From Candidatus Pristimantibacillus lignocellulolyticus (GTDB taxonomy: Bacteria > Bacillota > Bacilli > Paenibacillales > Paenibacillaceae), in assembly GCA_023639215.1 (NCBI GenBank), contig CP097899.1:3902001-3966000 (forward strand): a DNA stretch of 64,000 nucleotides. Direction: 5' to 3'. This document shows positions 1 to 8,100 of the stretch, piece after piece. The stretch's first letter is position 1, and each line of letters begins with the position of its first letter. A model generated the notes under the pieces. It was not told where the DNA came from and searched no databases. It saw only the letters and a program-made list of their open reading frames with translations. A program made the position numbers and the translations under genes.

Positions 1-917
1 GTAAAAATGTTGTAGAGGATGTACTTGATTCCAGATTAGAAATTGCAGTAGATGCAGCACGTGAAGTTAACCCACATTATCAACTAGATGATGTTGCGGA
101 GATTGAGGTTACCCCTCGTGATTTTGGTCGTATCGCTGCACAAACAGCTAAGCAAGTCGTTACACAACGTATTCGTGAAGCTGAGCGTGGACTAATCTAT
201 AATGCATTTATCGATAAAGAGGAAGACATCGTAACTGGCCTTGTACAGAGACAAGATACACGTAATTTATTTGTTGATTTAGGTAAAGTTGAGGCAGTAT
301 TGCCGCTGACAGAATTAATGCCGACAGATAAATTCAAGCATCTTGATCGTGTGAAGGCTTTTATTACGAAGGTGGAAAATACGACTAAGGGTCCGCAAAT
401 TATTCTTTCTCGTACACATCCTGGTCTTTTGAAACGTCTATTCGAACTCGAAGTGCCTGAAATTTATGATGGCGTCGTTGAAATTCGTTCTGTAGCGCGT
501 GAAGCAGGCTTCAGATCTAAAATTGCTGTATACTCACGTAACGGTGAAGTAGATCCAGTAGGATCTTGTGTAGGCCCCAAAGGTTTACGTGTTCAAACGA
601 TCGTAAACGAGCTGAAAGGCGAGAAAATCGACATTGTACGTTGGTCAGATGATGTTGCGGAATATGTTGCTAACGCACTTAGTCCTTCTAAAGTCATTGA
701 AGTGAACGTATTTGAACAAGAAAAAATGGCTCGTGTCATTGTTCCTGATTATCAATTATCATTGGCAATCGGAATTAAAGGTCAAAACGCTCGTCTTGCT
801 GCAAAATTAACTGGTTGGAAAATTGACATTAAGTCAGAGACACAAGCAGAGCAAGAATATGGACGTCCAAAAACGACTCAAGATGTTATGCATCAAGATT
901 CCGTTTCCATCGACTAA
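1..917 (+). CDS. nusA: Transcription termination/antitermination factor NusA (5' end outside window)
   Basis: NusA binds RNA polymerase and nascent RNA and modulates pausing, termination and antitermination. The reading frame is open from base 3, so the gene enters from the left edge and only its C-terminal part (about 304 residues) is present. Visible parts are the end of the N-terminal domain, an S1 domain (around DLGKVEAVLPL), and two KH domains with the glycine loops VGPKGLR and IGIKGQNAR. It ends after the second KH domain with a short acidic/polar tail and no long C-terminal repeats, as is usual in Firmicutes. It heads the conserved nusA-ylxR-ylxQ-infB-rbfA operon, and ylxR starts 28 bases after its stop. 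Confidence 0.97.
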   Translation, partial: KNVVEDVLDSRLEIAVDAAREVNPHYQLDDVAEIEVTPRDFGRIAAQTAKQVVTQRIREAERGLIYNAFIDKEEDIVTGLVQRQDTRNLFVDLGKVEAVLPLTELMPTDKFKHLDRVKAFITKVENTTKGPQIILSRTHPGLLKRLFELEVPEIYDGVVEIRSVAREAGFRSKIAVYSRNGEVDPVGSCVGPKGLRVQTIVNELKGEKIDIVRWSDDVAEYVANALSPSKVIEVNVFEQEKMARVIVPDYQLSLAIGIKGQNARLAAKLTGWKIDIKSETQAEQEYGRPKTTQDVMHQDSVSID

Positions 918-945
918 TTGAATCAGAATGAATGGAGGGTGTGCG

Positions 946-1251
946 ATGAGACCAAGAAAAGTACCGCTTCGCAAATGCGTTGCTTGTCAAGAAATGATGT
1001 CGAAGAAGGAACTGATTCGGGTCGTGCGGACACCGAATGATGAAGTTCTGATTGACCTAAGTGGAAAAAAATCCGGACGAGGTGCTTATCTGTGTGGAAA
1101 AGTAACTTGCTTCAAGTTAGCTAAAAAGAGCAAAGCACTTGACCGTGCATTAAAGCAACCGGTTGGAGAAGAAATATACGATCAATTAGAACAAGATTTT
1201 ATTAAGCTAGAAGATGAGTTCATCGCGAATAAGGAGCTAACAATCGAATGA
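946..1251 (+). CDS. rnpM: YlxR/RnpM family RNA-binding protein
   Basis: A small (101 aa) basic protein of the YlxR family, whose B. subtilis member binds RNase P RNA and modulates its activity. The family signature is visible: RKCVACQ near the N-terminus, then a second cysteine pair around CGKVTCF and a basic surface (KKSKALDRALKQP). An ATG at 946 is preceded by GGAGGGT at 934-940, which decides the start over an ATG at 928 that has no ribosome site. It lies between nusA and ylxQ, the usual place, and its stop overlaps the next start in ATGA. Confidence 0.93.
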   Translation: MRPRKVPLRKCVACQEMMSKKELIRVVRTPNDEVLIDLSGKKSGRGAYLCGKVTCFKLAKKSKALDRALKQPVGEEIYDQLEQDFIKLEDEFIANKELTIE

Positions 1252-1574
1252 AAATAAATAAAGCCTTGTCTGCGCTAGGAATGGCGATGAGAGCCGGAAA
1301 GTTAGCTACTGGTGATGAAATTGTTCTGAAAGCTGTTCGTGCTGGAAAAGCAAAATTAGTTATAGTTGCTGGAGATGCTTCAGAAAACACGAAAAAGAAA
1401 TTTTCAGATAAATGTGGCAGTTACGGTGTGAAGCTGGTTGAAGCTTACGATAGAGAAAGCTTAGGTAGAGCAATCGGAAAGCCTGATCGTGTTATTATTG
1501 CAGTTACTGACGTGCAATTTGCTCAATTGATTGCAGGTCATTTAAGCCAAAAAACGGAGGTGGATCTTACTTGA
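1248..1574 (+). CDS. ylxQ: L7Ae-family ribosomal/RNA-binding protein YlxQ
   Basis: A 108-aa protein of the L7Ae/L30e/S12e/Gadd45 family; such proteins bind kink-turn RNA. The core GLAMRAGKLATGDE-like segment and VIVAGDASENT match the family (L7Ae-like NTGDE/AxDASxN positions). It overlaps rnpM by 4 bases (ATGA) and infB by 4 bases (TTGA), so translation of the three genes is probably coupled. The precise cellular role of YlxQ is not settled, and the assignment rests on family and position. Confidence 0.92.
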   Translation: MKINKALSALGMAMRAGKLATGDEIVLKAVRAGKAKLVIVAGDASENTKKKFSDKCGSYGVKLVEAYDRESLGRAIGKPDRVIIAVTDVQFAQLIAGHLSQKTEVDLT

Positions 1575-4330
1575 GTAATAAACTAGAGGGTAAGGAAAAT
1601 AAAGACAAGCTGCGCGTATACGAGTATGCAAAATCCGTTGATATGAGCAGTAAGGAAATTATCACCATTCTTAAAAGGCTAGATTTACCTGTAAACAACC
1701 ATATGAGTGTCATGGAAAACCAAATGGTATCTAAAGTTGAAGGTTTTTTCCGTGAAATCAAAGAAAATGCAGCAGTGAAACGATCGAATGCTGAGTCATC
1801 AGCAGCGAAGGTAAAATCGGCAAAAACAACAACAGAATCTACACAAGACAAAAAGGAATTCTCGCAAGAGAACAGACAGGGGACAATGAATTCTATTAAT
1901 ACTAACGATAATCAGAAACGTGAGGAAAAACCAGAAGTAACGAATACTCCTTCACGTCCAACACAATCAACACCATCAAATAGCCAAGGGGCTAGAGAGC
2001 AACAACCAAGAAGTCAAAGTTCAAGCCAAAGTAGACCACAAAGCAGCCAAAGTGGTAGTCGTCCACAAGGTAGCGGACAAAGCCGTCCACAAGGTCAAGG
2101 AAGTAGCCAATCTCGTCCACAAGGACAAGGTCGTCCACAAGGTAGCGGTCAATCTCGCCCTCAAGGACAAGGTAGCAATCAAAGTCGTCCACAAGGACAA
2201 TCTGGTGGCGGAAATCGTCCACAAGGTAGTGGCCAAGGTGGTCAATCCCGTCCTTATAATAACAACGGAGGTCAATCCTCTGGTAATCGTCCACAAGGCG
2301 GAGGTCAATCTTCATCAAACCGTCCTACTAGTGGTGGCCAAAATCGTTCAAGCTCGAGTTCACCTGCACCATCTCGTGCATTTGAGTCTCGTTTTGATAG
2401 TTCTCGTACAACTACTGATCGTAACTCGAACTCAAATTCAAATTACAAGGGTAGAAATAGCAATAATCGTTTTGAAGATGGTAAATCAGGTTCTAACTTC
2501 AGAAACGGTCGTAATAACAAAGGTCGCGGTGGTAGAAATAATCATCAAAACCAACCTCCTCGTGAGAAAATTGATAACACACCTAAGAAAATTATCGTTC
2601 GCGGTACATTAACAGTTGGTGAACTGGCAAAACTATTGCATAAGGATGCTTCAGAAGTTATTAAAAAACTTCTATTCTTGGGCGTAATGGCTACCATTAA
2701 CCAAGAAGTTGATATGGATGCAATTATGTTGATCGCTACAGAATATGGTGTAGAAGTAGAAGTGAAAATTCCGGTTGAGGAAGATAACTTCGAAACGTTT
2801 GAAGAAGTAGATGATGATGCTGATCTAGTATCTCGTCCACCAGTTGTTACAATTATGGGTCACGTTGACCATGGTAAAACAACTTTACTTGACTCTATCC
2901 GTAAAACGAATGTAACGACTGGCGAAGCAGGCGGTATCACGCAACACATCGGTGCTTATCAAGTTGAGATTAATAACAAAAAGATTACATTCTTAGATAC
3001 TCCAGGTCACGAAGCGTTCACATTGATGCGTGCTCGTGGAGCTCAAGTAACAGATATTACAATTATCGTTGTTGCTGCTGATGACGGCATTATGCCTCAA
3101 ACAATTGAAGCAATAAGCCATGCGAAAGCTGCTGGAGTTCCAATTATCGTTGCGGTTAACAAAATTGATAAACCAGATGCGAATATAGATAAAATTAAAC
3201 AAGAGATGACTGAATATGAACTAGTTCCAGAAGAATGGGGCGGAGATACAATCTTCGTAGAAGTTTCTGCGAAACAACGTATCGGTATTGAAAATCTTCT
3301 TGAAATGATTTTGCTAGTTGCAGAAATGAATGAATTTAAAGCAAATCCTAACAAACGTGCTCGTGGTACTGTAATTGAGGCCGAACTTGATAAAGGTAAA
3401 GGTCCAGTCGCACGTATTCTAGTTCAATCTGGTACGTTAAAAGTTGGAGATGCATTTGTTGCAGGTAACTGCTTCGGTCGTGTAAGAGCAATGGTGAATG
3501 ATAAAGGTCGTCGCTTAAAAGAAGCAGGTCCTTCGACTCCTGTTGAAATTACAGGTCTTACAGAGGTTCCTCTTGCTGGTGATCCATTCATGGTGTTCGA
3601 AGATGAGCGTAAAGCCCGTGCAATTGCTGATCGTCGTGCTATCAAACATCGTCAATCTGAAATTGGTGCAAACACTCGTGTTACACTTGAGGACTTGTAT
3701 ACACAAATTAAAGAGGGCGAGATGAAAGATCTTCACGTTATCATTAAATCCGATGTTCAAGGTTCTGCAGAGGCGCTGAAAGGTTCTCTTGCGAAAATTG
3801 ATGTTGAGGGCGTTCGCGTGAAAATCATTCATAGTGGTGCAGGTGCGATCACTGAATCTGATGTTAACTTGGCATCTGCTTCTAATGCTATCGTTATTGG
3901 ATTTAACGTTCGTCCAGAGCCACAAGCTGAATATGCAATTGAACAAGAAAAAGTTGATGTTCGTCTTCACACAATTATCTATAAGATTATTGATGAAATC
4001 GAGCAAGCAATGAAGGGTCTTCTAGATCCAATATACAAAGAAGTTATTACAGGTCACGCTGAAGTTCGTAATATCTTCAAAGTGACAAAAGTTGGTTCAA
4101 TCGCTGGTTGTATGGTTACTGATGGTAAAATGGTTCGTAACGGAGAAGCACGCGTTATCCGTGATGGCATCGTAGTCTATACAGGTAAAATTGAGTCCTT
4201 GAAACGTTTCAAAGATGATGCTAAAGAAGTTACAACAGGTTTCGAATGCGGTATAACACTTGATCGCTTTAACGATGTTAAAGAATCAGATATTATCGAG
4301 TCATTTGTTATGGAGACAGTTGAGAGGTGA
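1571..4330 (+). CDS. infB: Translation initiation factor IF-2
   Basis: IF-2 is the GTPase that places initiator fMet-tRNA on the 30S subunit and promotes subunit joining. The 919-aa product has an N-terminal IF2_N motif, then a long Gln/Gly/Ser/Arg/Pro-rich low-complexity stretch (about residues 130-340), a second IF2_N domain (about 341-395), and the G domain with G1 GHVDHGKT at 430-437, G3 DTPGH at 476-480 and G4 NKID at 530-533. Domains II, III and the initiator-binding C-terminal domain follow. The start is TTG at 1571, with GGAGGTGG at 1556-1563, overlapping the ylxQ stop. The repetitive linker is encoded by imperfect copies of a CGTCCACAAGG unit. Confidence 0.98.
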   Translation: MSNKLEGKENKDKLRVYEYAKSVDMSSKEIITILKRLDLPVNNHMSVMENQMVSKVEGFFREIKENAAVKRSNAESSAAKVKSAKTTTESTQDKKEFSQENRQGTMNSINTNDNQKREEKPEVTNTPSRPTQSTPSNSQGAREQQPRSQSSSQSRPQSSQSGSRPQGSGQSRPQGQGSSQSRPQGQGRPQGSGQSRPQGQGSNQSRPQGQSGGGNRPQGSGQGGQSRPYNNNGGQSSGNRPQGGGQSSSNRPTSGGQNRSSSSSPAPSRAFESRFDSSRTTTDRNSNSNSNYKGRNSNNRFEDGKSGSNFRNGRNNKGRGGRNNHQNQPPREKIDNTPKKIIVRGTLTVGELAKLLHKDASEVIKKLLFLGVMATINQEVDMDAIMLIATEYGVEVEVKIPVEEDNFETFEEVDDDADLVSRPPVVTIMGHVDHGKTTLLDSIRKTNVTTGEAGGITQHIGAYQVEINNKKITFLDTPGHEAFTLMRARGAQVTDITIIVVAADDGIMPQTIEAISHAKAAGVPIIVAVNKIDKPDANIDKIKQEMTEYELVPEEWGGDTIFVEVSAKQRIGIENLLEMILLVAEMNEFKANPNKRARGTVIEAELDKGKGPVARILVQSGTLKVGDAFVAGNCFGRVRAMVNDKGRRLKEAGPSTPVEITGLTEVPLAGDPFMVFEDERKARAIADRRAIKHRQSEIGANTRVTLEDLYTQIKEGEMKDLHVIIKSDVQGSAEALKGSLAKIDVEGVRVKIIHSGAGAITESDVNLASASNAIVIGFNVRPEPQAEYAIEQEKVDVRLHTIIYKIIDEIEQAMKGLLDPIYKEVITGHAEVRNIFKVTKVGSIAGCMVTDGKMVRNGEARVIRDGIVVYTGKIESLKRFKDDAKEVTTGFECGITLDRFNDVKESDIIESFVMETVER
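2040..2330 (+). repeat. Intragenic SRPQGQG-type repeat in the IF-2 linker
   Basis: Inside infB a short unit (CGTCCACAAGG with variable flanks) recurs about a dozen times in frame and encodes SRPQGQG/NRPQGSG-like peptides. It is a coding low-complexity repeat in the disordered IF-2 linker, with no CRISPR-like spacing. Such tracts are prone to slippage and probably vary in length between strains. Confidence 0.85.
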
Positions 4331-4337
4331 TTAAGCA

Positions 4338-4694
4338 ATGGCTAAAATTCGTGTAGGTCGCGTAAGTGAGCAAATCAAGAAAGAAATTAGTCAATTAATC
4401 CAGACTGAATTAAAAGACCCTCGTATTGGCTTTATTACAGTAACTGGTGTTGAAACGACAAATGATCTTTCACAAGCTAAAATCTACTTGAGTGTCCTTG
4501 GTAACGATGAACAGAAAGCAGAAACTCTAAAAGCACTTTCTAAAGCTACTGGCTATCTTCGCTCTGAGCTAGGTAAGCGAATTAAGTTCCGACATACTCC
4601 AGAATTGCATTTTAAGTTTGATAGCAGTATTGAGTATGGAAGTCGTATAGAGAATCTTCTTACAGAAATCAATCAGGATTCAGGAGAGAGATGA
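4338..4694 (+). CDS. rbfA: 30S ribosome-binding factor RbfA
   Basis: RbfA is a small KH-type protein needed for late 30S maturation, acting near the 5' end of 16S rRNA. The 118-aa product has the family pattern: VGRVSEQIKKEIS at the N-terminus, KDPRIGFITVTGVE in the middle, and ELGKRIKFRHTPELHFKFDSSIEYG toward the C-terminus. It starts 7 bases after infB and overlaps nrnA by 4 bases (ATGA), so it belongs to the same operon. Confidence 0.97.
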   Translation: MAKIRVGRVSEQIKKEISQLIQTELKDPRIGFITVTGVETTNDLSQAKIYLSVLGNDEQKAETLKALSKATGYLRSELGKRIKFRHTPELHFKFDSSIEYGSRIENLLTEINQDSGER

Positions 4695-5680
4695 GTACAT
4701 CTCTTTCCTATCATGAGCAATTAGATGGAGCTATAGCGTTTATACAGCGCTATAATTCCTTTCTAGTTGTTGCTCATGAACAACCAGATGGTGATGCGAT
4801 TAGTTCTTGTTCTGCAATGAGTTGGTTGCTTGAACAATACAACAAGCAGGTAATTATTATTAATGAGAGCGAATTACCTGGTCGCCTTAGCTATCTTTAT
4901 CAATACGATAATATTAAGCGATTCAATCGTGAAGCTTCATTGCAATTTGATGCGGTTATTGCGCTTGATTGTGCGGATTATTCTCGTCTTGGGGAAGTAA
5001 GAACTTTGTTTACTGCTGAAGTTACTCCGCTTCTCAATATCGATCATCATCCAACTAATAATGAATTCGGTACTTTAAACATCATTCGTCCACATGCAGC
5101 AGCAACTGTTGAAATTATATATGAACTTATTAAATACGCTAACCTAACTCCGAATTTACCTTGCGCTATTGCACTGTATACGGGGTTATTGACGGATACT
5201 GGCGGTTTTCGATATTCGAATACATCACCCGAAGTGATGGCGATGGCTTCTGAGTTACTTGCCCTTGGTGTTTCTGCATATGAGCTTGCAGATCATTTAC
5301 TTGAAAAAATGACTTATGCAAGACTTAAACTACTTCAAACATTGTTAGCTCGTATTTCTTTCAGTGAAGATCAGCGTATTGGGTGGGTTTCTGTTATGCA
5401 TGATGACTTAGCTATATGCGGTGCTGTTCCAGAAGATCTTGAAGGCATTGTAAACTATGTTTTGAATGTAGACAGTGTTGAAGTTGGAATATTATTCAAG
5501 CAAAATCAGTCGGGAATTGTGAAAGCAAGCATTCGTTCAGCTGGTAAAGTAGATGTGGCTACTATAGCACATAGCTTTGGCGGTGGTGGTCATGTTAGAG
5601 CTGCTGGTTGTAAAATGGATGAAGATATGAACAAGAGTATTGAAACTTTAGTTGGAGCCATACGAAAGGCGTTGACATAA
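4691..5680 (+). CDS. nrnA: DHH-family nanoRNase / pAp phosphatase NrnA
   Basis: NrnA degrades 2-5 nt RNAs and dephosphorylates 3'-phosphoadenosine 5'-phosphate in Firmicutes that lack Orn. The 329-aa protein shows the DHH-phosphoesterase metal sites: HEQPDGDA (29-36), an aspartate near ALDCAD, and the DHH triad at 118-120 in NIDHHPT. The C-terminal DHHA1 substrate-binding motif is GGGGH (297-301). It sits in the same place in many Paenibacillus-type genomes, between rbfA and truB, overlapping rbfA by 4 bases; truB starts directly after its stop. Confidence 0.94.
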   Translation: MSTSLSYHEQLDGAIAFIQRYNSFLVVAHEQPDGDAISSCSAMSWLLEQYNKQVIIINESELPGRLSYLYQYDNIKRFNREASLQFDAVIALDCADYSRLGEVRTLFTAEVTPLLNIDHHPTNNEFGTLNIIRPHAAATVEIIYELIKYANLTPNLPCAIALYTGLLTDTGGFRYSNTSPEVMAMASELLALGVSAYELADHLLEKMTYARLKLLQTLLARISFSEDQRIGWVSVMHDDLAICGAVPEDLEGIVNYVLNVDSVEVGILFKQNQSGIVKASIRSAGKVDVATIAHSFGGGGHVRAAGCKMDEDMNKSIETLVGAIRKALT

Positions 5681-5681
5681 G

Positions 5682-6590
5682 ATGGACGGCGTACTAGCCA
5701 TTTGGAAGGCTGAAGGTTGGACATCACATGATGTAGTGGCGAAAGCTCGCCGCCTACTCGGAATGAAACGAATAGGGCATGCAGGTACACTTGATCCGAT
5801 GGTGACAGGTGTACTTCCGCTATGTCTTGGTAGAAGCACTCGAGTTGTTGAATATATTCAGGAGCGTCCGAAAGCTTATGAAGCAACAATACGTTTGGGA
5901 GTAGCAACAGATACAGAAGATATTTCAGGTGAAGTTATTGAAACTTCGGAAGTATCTAACATTAGAGAACAACAAATACGTGAAGTTCTCCATAGTTTTA
6001 TTGGTGAAATAGATCAAATTCCACCCATGTTTTCTGCTATAAAAATCGATGGCAAACGATTGTATGAACTTGCACGCGAAGGGAAAACAGTGGAGCGTAA
6101 GTCTCGTAAAGTGACGATCTATTCTATAGAACTATTAAATCTTGATCTAGATGGGGAACATCCACAATTTAGCTTCTCCGTACAATGCTCTAAAGGTACA
6201 TATATTCGTACATTATGTGTTGATATTGGAAAGGCATTAGGTGTACCTGCTACGATGGCATCATTAATTCGTACGATGTCAGGAGGCATAACGAAGTCGC
6301 AATGCTTAACATTAGAACAAGTAGAAGAATATATGAACAATGGTACTCTTGAGCAGATGCTAGTTGCTCCAGAACTTGCTATCGATCATCTGCCCGCTAC
6401 TACAGTGCAAAGCATTAAACGGAGATATGCAATCCAAGGTCAAAAGCTTTATTGGACGGATATAACAGGACATCAATTGTTAGCGGATCATTCTTTGGTT
6501 CGTGTCTTTGATGAAGAAGATGTTTTCTTGGGTGTTTTCGAACTTGATAAACAAAATCATCTTGTGAAACCAATTAAAGTATTTTCTTGA
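5682..6590 (+). CDS. truB: tRNA pseudouridine(55) synthase TruB
   Basis: TruB makes pseudouridine 55 in the T-loop of nearly all elongator tRNAs. The 302-aa product has the family start (GVLAIWKAEGWTSHDVV), the RIGHAGTLDP motif with catalytic Asp38, and the YEATIRLG and SKGTYIRTL motifs. The C-terminal part contains a PUA-like region. It starts one base after the nrnA stop, consistent with operon expression. Confidence 0.97.
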   Translation: MDGVLAIWKAEGWTSHDVVAKARRLLGMKRIGHAGTLDPMVTGVLPLCLGRSTRVVEYIQERPKAYEATIRLGVATDTEDISGEVIETSEVSNIREQQIREVLHSFIGEIDQIPPMFSAIKIDGKRLYELAREGKTVERKSRKVTIYSIELLNLDLDGEHPQFSFSVQCSKGTYIRTLCVDIGKALGVPATMASLIRTMSGGITKSQCLTLEQVEEYMNNGTLEQMLVAPELAIDHLPATTVQSIKRRYAIQGQKLYWTDITGHQLLADHSLVRVFDEEDVFLGVFELDKQNHLVKPIKVFS

Positions 6591-6627
6591 TCAAAAATGT
6601 TAATGATGAAATGTAGGTGTGTCAACT

Positions 6628-7575
6628 TTGAAAATCATAACTTTGACTTACCCTATATCACTTAGTGAGATAGAGTTGAATGATCAATCATTATCGATTG
6701 CAATAGGACATTTTGATGGTGTTCACAAAGGACATCAACAAGTTATTTCTAAAGCAGTTTCTACTGCAAGAGCAAATGGACACGCTTCTGCAGTCATGAC
6801 ATTTGATCCTCATCCAAAAGCGATTTTAGGTCAAGGCGAACAATATGTTCAATGTATTACTCCACTATCTACTAAAACTAATCTTTTTGAACAACTTGGT
6901 GTTGATTATGTGTTCATCGTCAAATTTGACAGTAATTTTTCGAAAATTACTCCAAATGAATTCGTAACTAATATTTTGCAAACACTTCGAGTAGTCAATG
7001 TAGTTGTAGGGTTTGACTTCCGTTTTGGTGTAGGTGGTTCAGGAAATGCTGAAATTATGAAGCAATTATGTGAACCGTCCATCCAAGTGGAAGTCATTGA
7101 AGCATATATCATTGACGGAGTAAAAGTAAGTAGCACTGTCATTAGAGAATGTATGGAAAGTGGAGATATAGAGCGAGCTAACCATTTATTAGGTCGTTAT
7201 TTTGAAGTAGAAGGAACAGTTGTTCAAGGTGATCAGCGTGGACGTACGATCGGTTTTCCTACAGCAAATCTCAGACTTCATGCTCCGTATGTTACTATTC
7301 GCTTAGGTGTATATGCGATTATCGCATATCTAGGCAACAAAAAGTACTATGGGGTTATGAATCACGGTATGAAGCCAACCTTCTATGAGAAAGATATTAT
7401 TCCAGTAATGGAAGCACATTTATTCGATTTCTCTGAAGATATTTACGGAGAAAAGATGACAATTGAAGTTGTCCAGTTTTTACGCTCTGAACGTAAATTT
7501 GATGGGATTACTGCATTGATTGAACAATTACATTTTGATTCAGATCAAGCTATGAAATTGTTACAACAAACATAA
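6628..7575 (+). CDS. ribF: Bifunctional riboflavin kinase / FAD synthetase RibF
   Basis: RibF converts riboflavin to FMN and then FAD. The N-terminal FAD-synthetase (nucleotidyltransferase) domain has GHFDGVHKGH at 27-36 and the FDPHP motif. The C-terminal riboflavin-kinase domain has GRTIGFPTANL and the catalytic-region segment GVMNHGMKPTF. A TTG at 6628 is chosen because AGGTG at 6615-6619 is 8 bases upstream; a GTG at 6619 in the same frame would add three residues but has no ribosome site. It is the last gene of the nusA-ribF run, and a promoter for rpsO follows. Confidence 0.95.
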   Translation: MKIITLTYPISLSEIELNDQSLSIAIGHFDGVHKGHQQVISKAVSTARANGHASAVMTFDPHPKAILGQGEQYVQCITPLSTKTNLFEQLGVDYVFIVKFDSNFSKITPNEFVTNILQTLRVVNVVVGFDFRFGVGGSGNAEIMKQLCEPSIQVEVIEAYIIDGVKVSSTVIRECMESGDIERANHLLGRYFEVEGTVVQGDQRGRTIGFPTANLRLHAPYVTIRLGVYAIIAYLGNKKYYGVMNHGMKPTFYEKDIIPVMEAHLFDFSEDIYGEKMTIEVVQFLRSERKFDGITALIEQLHFDSDQAMKLLQQT

Positions 7576-7577
7576 TC

Positions 7578-7607
7578 TCGACAAACTTAATTCAACTATG
7601 CTATACT
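7578..7607 (+). promoter_or_regulatory. Sigma-A-type promoter for rpsO
   Basis: TCGACA (7578-7583) and TATACT (7602-7607) are separated by 18 bases, a near-consensus housekeeping promoter directly after ribF. Transcription would start near 7614, giving a roughly 115-base rpsO leader. Confidence 0.75.
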
Positions 7608-7618
7608 ATGTACTGTTA

Positions 7619-7725
7619 TTGCACTGTAGGTCTAGTATGTACAAGCAGCGATAACTGAACCTTGGCATGGTTATCGAGCTCACCGCCGATAACGAGGCTA
7701 ATGGCGATTATGATAAGGAGGTGAA
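7619..7725 (+). promoter_or_regulatory. Structured rpsO 5' leader, candidate S15 autoregulatory RNA
   Basis: The leader holds CGATAAC at 7649-7655, GTTATCG at 7670-7676 and CGATAAC again at 7687-7693, so the middle arm can pair equally well with either side. CGCC/GGCG arms just before the AAGGAGGTG ribosome site add another stem. S15 controls its own mRNA through leader structures in several bacterial groups. Assigning this leader to that mechanism is inference from position and the mutually exclusive stems. Confidence 0.5.
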
Positions 7726-7730
7726 ATCGG

Positions 7731-8000
7731 ATGGCAATTACACAAGAACGCAAAAATGAAATTATCGAGGCTCACAAAACTCACGCAAGTGATACAGGGT
7801 CTCCAGAAGTACAAGTAGCTATCCTAACGGAAAACATCGTGACTTTGACAGATCATCTTCGTACTCACAAGAAAGATCATCATTCACGTCGTGGATTGTT
7901 GAAAATGGTAGGTCAACGTCGTAAATTACTTGCTTACCTTAAAAACAAAGATGTTAGACGTTATAGCGCATTGATTGAAAAATTAGGCTTACGCCGTTAA
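7731..8000 (+). CDS. rpsO: 30S ribosomal protein S15
   Basis: S15 is a primary 16S rRNA-binding protein of the small-subunit platform. The 89-aa length and the segments THASDTGSPEVQVA, LTDHLRTHKKDHHSRRGLL and GQRRKLLAYLK are typical of S15. It has a strong AAGGAGGTG site and its own promoter, and is followed by pnp as in B. subtilis. Confidence 0.98.
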   Translation: MAITQERKNEIIEAHKTHASDTGSPEVQVAILTENIVTLTDHLRTHKKDHHSRRGLLKMVGQRRKLLAYLKNKDVRRYSALIEKLGLRR

Positions 8001-8013
8001 GATCAGTGTAATG

Positions 8014-8078
8014 AAAAGCAACCTGACAGTCCTTTAGCGGGTCCATTATTGGATCATGGAGGCTAAGGGTTGCTTTTT
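8014..8078 (+). terminator. rpsO-pnp intergenic hairpin with T tract
   Basis: AAAAGCAACC (8014-8023) pairs perfectly with GGTTGCTTTT (8068-8077), followed by T residues. The long internal loop holds a second small hairpin (TCCA/TGGA near 8042-8053). It may terminate rpsO or attenuate and process pnp mRNA. Confidence 0.7.
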
Positions 8079-8100
8079 GTAATAGAAAAGGAGGGTTTGA

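Noticed and set aside
2040..2330. Possible CRISPR-like repeat
   Set aside because: Units are short, in frame and contiguous, without spacers, and encode the IF-2 linker.
2052..2612. Open frames on both strands within the infB linker
   Set aside because: They are shadows of the repetitive Gln/Gly/Arg codons; the real frame is IF-2.
5590..5907. 105-codon minus-strand frame across nrnA/truB
   Set aside because: Antisense to two certain genes, with no start signals.
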